Shown here in pieces: positions 1 to 5,285 of a stretch of DNA of 5,285 nt. Under the pieces are notes generated by a model. It saw only the letters and a program-made list of their open reading frames with translations. It made no database searches and was not told where the DNA came from. Position 1 is the first letter of the stretch, and every line of letters starts with the position of its first letter. The stretch covers positions 1 to 5,285 of the forward strand of contig DCMX01000072.1 of NCBI GenBank assembly GCA_002321855.1, written 5' to 3'. The position numbers were made by a program, and so were the translations under genes. Source of the DNA: Fidelibacterota bacterium UBA1611 (GTDB lineage: Bacteria > Fidelibacterota > Marinisomatia > Marinisomatales > UBA1611).

Positions 1-1524
1 ATCTTCCACCCAAATTGTGTGCTCACTGGTCTCACCATTATCGACCAGAATTTGAACAGGCATTTTAAAAAGGTCAGTCTTTTTTCGGTCCTGCGTTTGG
101 AGTACGTGAAGCCTTAAGTTTTGTGTGCGCTGATTATATGACCAACTCACATCGTACTCAGGATAGCCGGGTTCGTAGACCCACTGTTTAAAGAACCAAT
201 CTAAATTCTTGCCGGTTATTTCTTCGATAGCTTTTTTAAGGTCAGTGGTCTCTACGTTTTTCATTCTGTTTTCACGCGTATAATGGCGGATCGATCGCCA
301 AAAGCCTTCTTCACCCAACACATCTCTCAACATATTCAGGATCAGGCTGCCTTTTGCATACACATGGGAATCAAATAACTCCATGGGTACAGAGTATTCA
401 TAATGGACAGTGGGTCGACGATTTCTTTTATCGTTTCCATGGTATGCCCTGATCTCATTGAGTCTGATGTAGTCACCATTATCTGAACCCAGATCATGAG
501 TTTGATATAAGCGAGATAAAAATGTTGCAAAACCTTCATTCAGCCAAATATTTGCCCAGTTTCGAGTTGTAATCATGTCACCATACCACTGGTGAGCAAG
601 CTCATGTGCCACCAGACCAACACTGCTATGATCAGGTACTGCTCGAGCATCGTGCATGGTGCGGTCGGTATTGTGGGTAAGCGTAATATTCTCCATTCCG
701 CCAAACATAAAATCTGCAACAATTACCTGGTCATACTTTTCAAAAGGATACTCGACACCGGTCACATTATTAAAATATTTCATCATATCAGGTGTTTTAC
801 CAAATGATCGATGGGCCTCATTCTGATTTTCAGGATATACCCAATAATTGATCGGCAGGTCGCCCAGTGAATCTTCTACCTTAACATATTCACCCACAGC
901 GAATGAGATAAGATAGCTTACCATAGGAAAATTCTCTCGCCAGTGGAATGTGTGGGTATTGTTATCATTCTCTTTATATGATACTAATTCACCATTAGAG
1001 ATCGCTTTGAACCTCTGGCCCACTGTAAGTATGGTCTCAAAAGTGGCACGATCATTGGGATAATCATAAAGCGGTACCCAATGATGGTTATCCGTTTCTT
1101 CACCCTGTGTCCAAGCCTGGGTTCGCCTGTCCGGATATGTAGAGTCCGGTTTAAAAAAATAGAGCCCCGTCCTTGGTGTTGCCGTATAGTTCATTGTTAG
1201 ATCCAAGGTATCGGTCCAACCATAGGATCTTCTCAGATCCATATGCACCTGATCCTCACTCTGAAAAAAAGGAATATCTTTACCGTTCAGTCTCACACGC
1301 CGGATAACCATATCTTCTGCATCCATATCTATTTGAGAAAGAGATGAACTGAGCGGGCTTAATGTATGTATCACACTCCCTGAAACTTGATCAGAAATGA
1401 AATCCAAACGGATATCAATACGAATATGGTGAATATCCACATTCCGATCTCGAGTATGATGCCTCGGCTGCTTGTCAGCACACAATAATGAAAAAAATAA
1501 TAAAACGATCGCTGTTCTTTTCAT
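1..1524 (-). CDS. M1-family zinc metallo-aminopeptidase, probably exported (C-terminus beyond window)
   Basis: Predicted zinc aminopeptidase that removes N-terminal residues from peptides. The frame is open for 508 codons from ATG 1524 to the left edge, so the C-terminal part is missing. Seen: a short basic then hydrophobic N-terminus (MKRTAIVLLFFSLLCA), an M1 beta-sandwich N-domain at about 28-215 containing the family-typical QGEETDNHHWVPLYDYPNDR (140-159), the substrate-anchoring GGMEN at 275-279 (GAMEN variant), HELAHQW at 307-313 giving zinc ligands H307 and H311 with general base E308, the third ligand E330 in WLNEGFA exactly 18 residues after H311, and the transition-state tyrosine Y389 in VYAKGS. 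All catalytic residues are present, so an active enzyme is expected. Export is inferred from the N-terminus: cleavage after A16 is possible, while C15 has a poor lipobox (SLLC). The gene has its own leader after a terminator, so it is probably a separate transcription unit. The family is certain; substrate range and exact location are not. Confidence 0.95.
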   Translation of the reverse strand, partial: MKRTAIVLLFFSLLCADKQPRHHTRDRNVDIHHIRIDIRLDFISDQVSGSVIHTLSPLSSSLSQIDMDAEDMVIRRVRLNGKDIPFFQSEDQVHMDLRRSYGWTDTLDLTMNYTATPRTGLYFFKPDSTYPDRRTQAWTQGEETDNHHWVPLYDYPNDRATFETILTVGQRFKAISNGELVSYKENDNNTHTFHWRENFPMVSYLISFAVGEYVKVEDSLGDLPINYWVYPENQNEAHRSFGKTPDMMKYFNNVTGVEYPFEKYDQVIVADFMFGGMENITLTHNTDRTMHDARAVPDHSSVGLVAHELAHQWYGDMITTRNWANIWLNEGFATFLSRLYQTHDLGSDNGDYIRLNEIRAYHGNDKRNRRPTVHYEYSVPMELFDSHVYAKGSLILNMLRDVLGEEGFWRSIRHYTRENRMKNVETTDLKKAIEEITGKNLDWFFKQWVYEPGYPEYDVSWSYNQRTQNLRLHVLQTQDRKKTDLFKMPVQILVDNGETSEHTIWVED

Positions 1525-1527
1525 GAT

Positions 1528-1533
1528 CCACCT
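1528..1533 (-). promoter_or_regulatory. Ribosome binding site of the M1 aminopeptidase gene
   Basis: On the minus strand AGGTGG lies three bases before the ATG at 1524. AGGTG matches the downstream part of the extended Shine-Dalgarno sequence (complement of CACCT in 16S rRNA), a register that explains the short gap. It supports ATG 1524, which also gives a proper hydrophobic signal-like N-terminus. Confidence 0.6.
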
Positions 1534-1577
1534 ATTGGTTCAAGTGGGAAATTAGATTAGTAAAGATTACTTAGCCA

Positions 1578-1605
1578 TTTATCATTTTTCTTACGAGAAG
1601 TTCAA
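1578..1605 (-). promoter_or_regulatory. Candidate promoter for the M1 aminopeptidase gene
   Basis: The terminator at 1715-1745 isolates this gene from the sigma factor gene, so a promoter is expected in 1525-1714. The best sigma70-like pair I see on the minus strand is TTGAAC (1605-1600) and GATAAA (1583-1578), 16 bases apart; each matches the consensus at four of six positions. Downstream, AGTAA-TCT-TTACT forms a small perfect inverted repeat (around 1558-1570) that could be an operator. The region is AT-rich, so chance matches are likely, and an FCB-type promoter could look different. Confidence 0.2.
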
Positions 1606-1651
1606 AATAATACGAGCTCTTTGTTGCAAAATAATAAATCAACAGTTTGAC

Positions 1652-1679
1652 CTGGATTAGTTTATTATCCAGTGATAAT
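1652..1679 (-). repeat. Two overlapping, mutually exclusive inverted repeats in the intergenic leader
   Basis: CTGGAT (1652-1657) pairs with ATCCAG (1667-1672) across a 9-base loop. ATTATC (1664-1669) pairs with GATAAT (1674-1679) across a 4-base loop. Both arms are perfect six-mers and they share bases 1667-1669, so only one hairpin can form at a time. The repeats lie between the sigma-gene terminator and the M1 gene. Whether they are transcribed or act as protein-binding sites cannot be told from sequence; short AT-rich repeats also arise by chance. Confidence 0.3.
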
Positions 1680-1714
1680 GGGCTACGCCTTTTCGAAAAA
1701 GAAAAAATATCCGT

Positions 1715-1745
1715 AAAAAAGAAAGGAACATTTCTGTTCCTTTCT
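1715..1745 (-). terminator. Rho-independent terminator of the sigma factor gene
   Basis: About 20 bases after the sigma stop codon the minus strand reads GAAAGGAACA (1744-1735), loop GAAA (1734-1731), then TGTTCCTTTC (1730-1721), followed by six T (1720-1715). The ten-base-pair stem is perfect and can gain one more A-T pair (1745/1720). A GNRA tetraloop caps it. This ends the sigma factor transcript and separates it from the M1 gene. The opposite strand has only a weaker T stretch (TAATTTTT), so termination is mainly for leftward transcription. Confidence 0.93.
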
Positions 1746-1765
1746 AATTTTTGGATCAAGGATCT

Positions 1766-2698
1766 TTAACCAAGATAACGGCGCAGACTTTTACTTCGTG
1801 ATCTATGGCGAAGGCGCTGGATCGCTTTTTCTTTGATCTGACGGACCCTCTCACGCGTTAGATCGAATTCTTCACCTATCTCATTCAGGGTCATCGCACT
1901 ATCACGATTGATACCAAAATACATCTCAAGCACAGCTCTTTCCCGTCCGGAGAGTGTTTCAAGAGCACCGGCAACTTCTTCCGACATTGATTCCCTCATG
2001 ATATTCGCTTCTGGTTCTTCTACCTGATCATCTTCAATTATATCCATCAGGCTACTATTCTCCCCCTCCTGGAACGGAGAGTTGAGCGAACTGTGCCGGC
2101 GAGAATACTGCATTGCCATGAGCACTTCATCCCCACTCATTTCTAATTGCCCACCGATCTCATCCCCCTTGGGCTGGCGCTCTACTTCCGCTTCTAACTT
2201 CTCTGCGGCCCGGGTGATCTTAGTGATCGTACCGACACGGTTCAGCGGAAGACGGATCAATCTGGATTGTTCTGCCAGTGCCTGTAGGATCGACTGACGT
2301 ATCCACCATACTGCATAAGAGATAAACTTGAACCCTCGTGTATGATCGAAACGTTTTGCTGCTTTTATGAGACCAAGGTTCCCTTCATTTATTATATCAG
2401 CCAATGAGAGTCCATTCCCCTGGTACTTTTTTGCTACCGAGACCACAAACCGCAGGTTGGCCTCAACAAGTTCCTTCATAGCCCGTTCATCGTTTCCCTG
2501 AATCCGAATGGCCAATTCCACTTCACGCTGTGGTGGTAGTGGATTGAATTTTCCAATCTCTGCCAAGTACATGCTTATGCTTCCACTGGAAACCTTGCTG
2601 GGCTTTATTAATTTTTTCTGACCGTTCCCTTTTGCAGCGACAGAATTATTTTTGGACAATGTAGTTTTCTTTTCTTGTTTTTTTTCTTTTTTGGACAA
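1766..2698 (-). CDS. rpoD: Primary (housekeeping) RNA polymerase sigma factor, short RpoD/SigA type
   Basis: Sigma70-family factor of 310 aa that directs RNA polymerase to housekeeping promoters. Seen in order: a lysine-rich, low-complexity N-terminus (2-35) in place of acidic region 1.1; region 1.2 (about 38-70, with SMYLAEIGKFNPLP); region 2 (about 75-145), including NLRFVVSVAKKY, the core-binding DIINEGNLGLIKAAKRFD and the -10-recognising FISYAVWWIRQSILQALAEQ (125-144); region 3 (about 145-200); the 3.2 finger SLNSPFQEGENSSLMDII (204-221); and region 4 (about 245-305) with the -35-binding helix-turn-helix (269-297, LTRERVRQIKEKA). The length and the C-terminal SLRRYLG match Bacteroidetes-type primary sigma factors. 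The start is TTG: an in-frame stop at 2728-2726 limits upstream extension, and the first ATG (codon 43) would cut into region 1.2. A second TTG at codon 14 is an alternative. Group 1 (essential) is favoured over group 2 by the near-complete conservation of regions 2 and 4. The neighbours are hydrolase genes, not dnaG or rpsU. Confidence 0.95.
   Translation of the reverse strand: MSKKEKKQEKKTTLSKNNSVAAKGNGQKKLIKPSKVSSGSISMYLAEIGKFNPLPPQREVELAIRIQGNDERAMKELVEANLRFVVSVAKKYQGNGLSLADIINEGNLGLIKAAKRFDHTRGFKFISYAVWWIRQSILQALAEQSRLIRLPLNRVGTITKITRAAEKLEAEVERQPKGDEIGGQLEMSGDEVLMAMQYSRRHSSLNSPFQEGENSSLMDIIEDDQVEEPEANIMRESMSEEVAGALETLSGRERAVLEMYFGINRDSAMTLNEIGEEFDLTRERVRQIKEKAIQRLRHRSRSKSLRRYLG
2649..2698 (-). 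repeat. Direct repeat TTGTCCAAAAA at the two possible sigma factor starts
   Basis: The eleven bases TTGTCCAAAAA occur at 2698-2688 and again at 2659-2649, 39 bases (13 codons) apart and in the same frame. Each copy begins with a TTG that could start translation, encoding (M/L)SKK and (M/L)SKN. Between them lies a purine-only, lysine-coding stretch with an A8 run (2685-2678). The copies may reflect a small duplication that lengthened the N-terminus. A GGGGG (2710-2706) lies about 7 bases before the first TTG and is only a weak ribosome-binding site. Confidence 0.5.
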
Positions 2699-2743
2699 GG
2701 GTGGGCCCCCAATTAGTTGAATTAATTACGAGTACAGCCTGAG

Positions 2744-2772
2744 AGTATACAGAAAAAAAATTATTTTATGAA
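2744..2772 (-). promoter_or_regulatory. Candidate promoter of the sigma factor gene
   Basis: On the minus strand TATACT (2749-2744; five of six matches to TATAAT, preceded by TG) lies 17 bases after TTCATA (2772-2767; four of six matches to TTGACA). A transcript would start near 2737 and have a leader of about 40 bases. The -35 element lies inside the last codons of the upstream amidotransferase gene. Between -10 and the start codon is an imperfect palindrome with arms AATTA (2711-2715) and TAATT (2723-2727), a possible operator. Spacing and the -10 element are good, but no test of function is possible here. Confidence 0.4.
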
Positions 2773-2776
2773 TAAT
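2753..2776 (-). terminator. Weak AT-only terminator-like hairpin after the amidotransferase gene
   Basis: On the minus strand ATTATT (2776-2771), loop CATAA, AATAAT (2765-2760) is followed by seven T (2759-2753). The stem includes the stop codon TAA. It has the form of an intrinsic terminator, but all six pairs are A-T, so it would be leaky at best. It overlaps the candidate sigma promoter, so some transcripts may read on into the sigma gene. Confidence 0.3.
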
Positions 2777-3954
2777 ATCTTCTGAGCAAGGCGTTTTTCA
2801 CCCGATACAAGCTGAATAAAATATGTATTAGAAGACAATGATCTGCCCTGATCATTAAATGGCGACCAGACCAATCTACCCCTGCTCTTTGTTTCAGATG
2901 ATAATTGATGGTTATAGACTATGTTCCCTAATGAATTATATATCTCAATGGAAGCGGGTGCATTATTTGATACCCTAAATTCAATTGTCGCCTGTCCATT
3001 GAACGGGTTGGGATATGCGGGGGACAGTTCTATTGTTTCCGGTAATAACGGATCAGTATCGATAATTGTAGCAAAGGAAGGATAATGTTCAACACCAGTC
3101 TCATCCAACACAACAAGTTCACCATCATACAAAGGCTCCCAGAGTAAGTTCGCTGCAGCACCATCAGAAGGTGGACCACTCAGAATAGACCAACATTGGT
3201 CAGATTCAGCGATGGACAAGCCACCCGCACCGCCATAAATATATAATGACTCACCATCAGAAAAGATAGAATTGACCATTATCGGACTTACACCCTCACC
3301 TATTAACATTGAAAAAGCAGACTGAAGACCGGTCAATGTGTTTCCGTATAAAGATATTTGCTGCATGATAAGCAACATGATCAATTCTGAATCTACGACC
3401 GATGACCAACCATCATCCTCCCAGCTACCTCCTCCAAAGGTCTGGGGCGGATGCTCATCGAGCCAGGATTGATCCATGCCCTGATCCGTTATCAAACCAT
3501 AAAGCAGATCCTTGGACACATTACCGTTATGCACAAAGGAATAGGTTATACCACTATGAAATAACCAAGGATGAGGGTTAGGTATGCTGCTCGCCCCAGA
3601 TGTAGCAGCACGTACATGGCCTACGCCAATTTTTCCAGATCCTTCCTGGAACAACATATCAACCGTTTGCCAATAGGTCGCTGAATCTTCGTAAGCAGAT
3701 TGTTCAGACCGCATGAGCGGTTCCAGGGGATAGGTTTGTTCGATATCATACCGTAAGAGCGACCAGCCATTAGGATTATATTGGCTCTGGATATAAAGAT
3801 CATAGAGCTCACTGTTCAGAATAGAGACCTCTTCATCAGTGACAGTGTTGAGGGTTAGACCGGCCTTAGTGCAGACCGCCCAGATCCTACAGGCCGATAA
3901 AGGTGAAGACCATAGCACGATAAAAAATAACAAAGATGATATGGTCCTTATCAT
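2761..3954 (-). CDS. Exported class-II glutamine amidotransferase-like protein with T9SS-type C-terminal domain
   Basis: 397 aa in three parts. First, a signal peptide (1-21, MIRTISSLLFFIVLWSSPLSA). Second, a type-2 glutamine amidotransferase (Ntn-hydrolase) domain, about 22-288: C22-R23 in CRIWAV matches the N-terminal MCR of EgtC/YafJ/Dug3-like enzymes; GHVRAATSG (112-120, R115 binds the glutamine carboxylate in the family); NPHPW (126-130); FVHNGN (140-145, oxyanion-hole N143-G144); DSEL (188-191); and FSDGESLYIYG (231-241). Third, a C-terminal beta domain (about 306-397), AYPNPFN to KILFIK, typical of type IX secretion cargo or FlgD-like Ig folds. Family members hydrolyse glutamine or gamma-glutamyl amide bonds using an N-terminal Cys; here that Cys would be freed by signal-peptide removal instead of Met removal. 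Substrate unknown. The ATG directly follows the stop of the upstream peptidase gene (TAAATG), so the two are cotranscribed; AAGG about 11 bases upstream may serve as ribosome-binding site. PLSAC also fits a lipobox, an unresolved conflict. Fold assignment is confident; activity is not. Confidence 0.85.
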   Translation of the reverse strand: MIRTISSLLFFIVLWSSPLSACRIWAVCTKAGLTLNTVTDEEVSILNSELYDLYIQSQYNPNGWSLLRYDIEQTYPLEPLMRSEQSAYEDSATYWQTVDMLFQEGSGKIGVGHVRAATSGASSIPNPHPWLFHSGITYSFVHNGNVSKDLLYGLITDQGMDQSWLDEHPPQTFGGGSWEDDGWSSVVDSELIMLLIMQQISLYGNTLTGLQSAFSMLIGEGVSPIMVNSIFSDGESLYIYGGAGGLSIAESDQCWSILSGPPSDGAAANLLWEPLYDGELVVLDETGVEHYPSFATIIDTDPLLPETIELSPAYPNPFNGQATIEFRVSNNAPASIEIYNSLGNIVYNHQLSSETKSRGRLVWSPFNDQGRSLSSNTYFIQLVSGEKRLAQKILFIK

Positions 3955-5285
3955 TTACTGCTGGACCTTGCTAATATAGTCCAATACTTGTTTCTCAAGC
4001 ATATCTAATGGCAATGCGCCATTACCCAGTACAACATCATGGAACTTTCGAATATCGAAAGATATACCCAATTCTTTTTCAGCTTTAGCTCGTAGTTCAA
4101 GTATCTTCAATTCACCGATCTTGTAGGCTAATGCCTGTCCGGGCCAGGCAATGTACCTATCGATCTCGACAATAACATCGTTCTCTGTTTTGGCAGTATT
4201 TGCAAGCATTAGATCAATAGCCTGCTCGCGTGTCCAACCCAAAGCATGCATACCCGTATCTACAACAAGACGGCAAGCACGCCACATCTCATAGGTTAAT
4301 TGACCGAATCTACTATACGGGTCCTTGTAGAATCCCATTTCTTCTCCCAATTTTTCAGCGTATAAGGCCCACCCTTCTACAAACGCAGTATATCCACCAT
4401 ATCTACGAAATTTTGGGAGATCCTCCAGCTCTTGTGCCAGCGCGATCTGTAAATGGTGACCAGGGACCGCTTCATGGAGCGATAAAGCTTCCATTTCATA
4501 CTTGGGTCGGGTATCTATTAGATAAGTATTTGCCATGAAAAAACCAGGCCTTCCAGCTTCCTGGGATCCAGAATAATAATAAGCCGTTGGAGAAGCAGGA
4601 GCCTGATAATCTGGAATACGCTTTACGCCATAGGGCAAACGAGGCAACTGTCCAAACAATTGCGGTAATTGCGCATCGGCCTTTTTACAGATCACCCTGT
4701 ATTCATCTAATAGGTCATTTTCATTTAAGTAATAAAAATTTGAGTCCGCCCGCAAGGAATCAAGGAATTCTTTAAAAGTGCCTTTGAACCCAACTTTTTT
4801 TATAACCAACTTCATTTCTTGTCGAATTCGATCAACCTCATTCAGACCTCTCTCATGAATCTCTTCTGGGGTCAGGTTAGTGGTTGTATAATCTTTTACC
4901 CTGTGATCGTAATAAGATCTTCCACCCGGTAGAGCGGTAGCAGAAATTGTCTCCCTGCATGCTGGTAGATAGGTCTCACTAATAAAGGTATACAGTGCGA
5001 TATAGGCCGGATAAACAGACTGTTTTAACGTGGAAGTGGCTTCTTCTATGAAATTATCTTTTCGGGAACCAGAAAATGAATCAGGGAACTCTTTGAACGG
5101 ACGAAAAAGTGGTGACTCTACAATGGGTCTATTATACTGCGCCTTGATCTGATCTGGGACCAACCTCAGAATGATCTTTGGGTGTGTCCAACCAGTCTCT
5201 ATGCCGCGTTTCATCAGATCGATTGTCTGCTCGATCTTCTTTGGGAATGCTCTAAGCCTGGAAATATAGTTCTGATAATCCTCTG
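3955..5285 (-). CDS. DUF885-family zinc metallopeptidase (N-terminus beyond window)
   Basis: The frame stays open to the right edge (5215-5285 encode EDYQNYISRLRAFPKKI... before the Met at 5214), so that Met is internal and the N-terminus, including any signal peptide, is missing. 442 codons are present; family members are usually about 550-600 aa. Numbering from the internal Met, seen are the typical YYDHRVKDYTT (101-111), the active-site HEAVPGHHLQ (247-256) and FVEGWALYAEKLGEEMG (278-294), whose E280 is expected to help bind zinc. LPGGRSYY (95-102) is also characteristic. The family is a mostly helical group of putative zinc peptidases, many of them exported; exact specificity is poorly known. 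No key motif is missing. The stop codon (3957-3955) touches the start of the amidotransferase gene, implying one mRNA and perhaps translational coupling. Family assignment is firm; role in peptide scavenging is inferred. Confidence 0.93.
   Translation of the reverse strand, partial: EDYQNYISRLRAFPKKIEQTIDLMKRGIETGWTHPKIILRLVPDQIKAQYNRPIVESPLFRPFKEFPDSFSGSRKDNFIEEATSTLKQSVYPAYIALYTFISETYLPACRETISATALPGGRSYYDHRVKDYTTTNLTPEEIHERGLNEVDRIRQEMKLVIKKVGFKGTFKEFLDSLRADSNFYYLNENDLLDEYRVICKKADAQLPQLFGQLPRLPYGVKRIPDYQAPASPTAYYYSGSQEAGRPGFFMANTYLIDTRPKYEMEALSLHEAVPGHHLQIALAQELEDLPKFRRYGGYTAFVEGWALYAEKLGEEMGFYKDPYSRFGQLTYEMWRACRLVVDTGMHALGWTREQAIDLMLANTAKTENDVIVEIDRYIAWPGQALAYKIGELKILELRAKAEKELGISFDIRKFHDVVLGNGALPLDMLEKQVLDYISKVQQ

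Noticed and set aside
342..539. Minus-strand open frame of 65 codons
   Set aside because: Out-of-frame shadow inside the M1 gene; the M1 frame is continuous here and carries E330-Y389.
592..807. Plus-strand open frame of 71 codons
   Set aside because: It lies antisense within the M1 catalytic domain, over the HELAHQW and GGMEN codons; the M1 frame is clearly the real one.
1478..1482. C15 of the M1 enzyme as a lipoprotein cysteine
   Set aside because: The preceding residues SLL do not fit the lipobox (small residue expected at -1); ordinary signal cleavage or another mode is more likely.
1571..1759. Small open frame (62 codons, minus strand) between the sigma and M1 genes
   Set aside because: It runs straight through the sigma gene's intrinsic terminator, has low-complexity AT-driven composition and no recognisable domain.
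2082..2297. Plus-strand open frame of 71 codons
   Set aside because: Antisense to conserved sigma regions 2.4-3; no ribosome binding site or protein family signal.
3621..3812. Minus-strand open frame of 63 codons
   Set aside because: Out-of-frame shadow of the amidotransferase gene.
4230..4538. Plus-strand open frame of 102 codons
   Set aside because: Antisense over the HEAVPGHH and EGWALYAE motifs of the DUF885 peptidase; its length is explained by that gene's codon constraints.
4587..4775. Plus-strand open frame of 62 codons
   Set aside because: Antisense shadow of the DUF885 gene with no supporting signal.
5212..5214. ATG as start of the DUF885 gene
   Set aside because: The frame stays open upstream to the window edge and encodes family-like sequence, so this Met is internal.

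Overview
The window holds four genes, all read from the minus strand: two complete and two cut by the window ends. In transcription order (right to left) they are: (1) the C-terminal 442 codons of a DUF885-family zinc peptidase; (2) an exported class-II glutamine amidotransferase-like protein with a type IX secretion-style C-terminal domain; (3) a short primary sigma factor of RpoD/SigA type; and (4) after a strong intrinsic terminator, the first 508 codons of an M1-family metallo-aminopeptidase. There are no RNA genes, mobile elements or CRISPR arrays.

Organism: the base composition is moderate and slightly AT-rich by eye. The sigma factor is short (310 aa, no acidic region 1.1) and resembles those of the Bacteroidetes/FCB group. 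The amidotransferase ends in an AYPNPFN...KILFIK domain, the type typical of T9SS cargo in Bacteroidota, Ignavibacteria, Marinimicrobia (SAR406) and relatives. I infer an FCB-superphylum bacterium, possibly Candidatus Neomarinimicrobiota; the phylum is not proven by this window.

Layout: 5285-3955 is the DUF885 peptidase. Its TAA stop abuts the ATG of the amidotransferase gene (3954-2761), so these two are almost certainly cotranscribed. A 62-nt gap (2699-2760) follows, with a weak AT-only hairpin plus T-run and a plausible sigma70-type promoter. Then comes the sigma factor gene (2698-1766), which starts with TTG. A textbook rho-independent terminator with a GAAA loop (1745-1715) closes the unit. 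About 190 nt of leader with small inverted repeats leads to the M1 aminopeptidase (1524 to beyond the left edge).

How they fit together: three of the four products look like hydrolases of peptide or amide bonds. The amidotransferase is clearly exported and the M1 enzyme probably is; the N-terminus of the DUF885 protein lies outside the window. Together they suggest extracellular or periplasmic peptide and gamma-glutamyl scavenging, but that pathway is an inference. The housekeeping sigma factor may simply be a neighbour with its own promoter, or may receive read-through from the hydrolase pair. The most interesting protein is the amidotransferase, because its predicted catalytic cysteine is also the cysteine at the signal-peptide cleavage/lipobox site.
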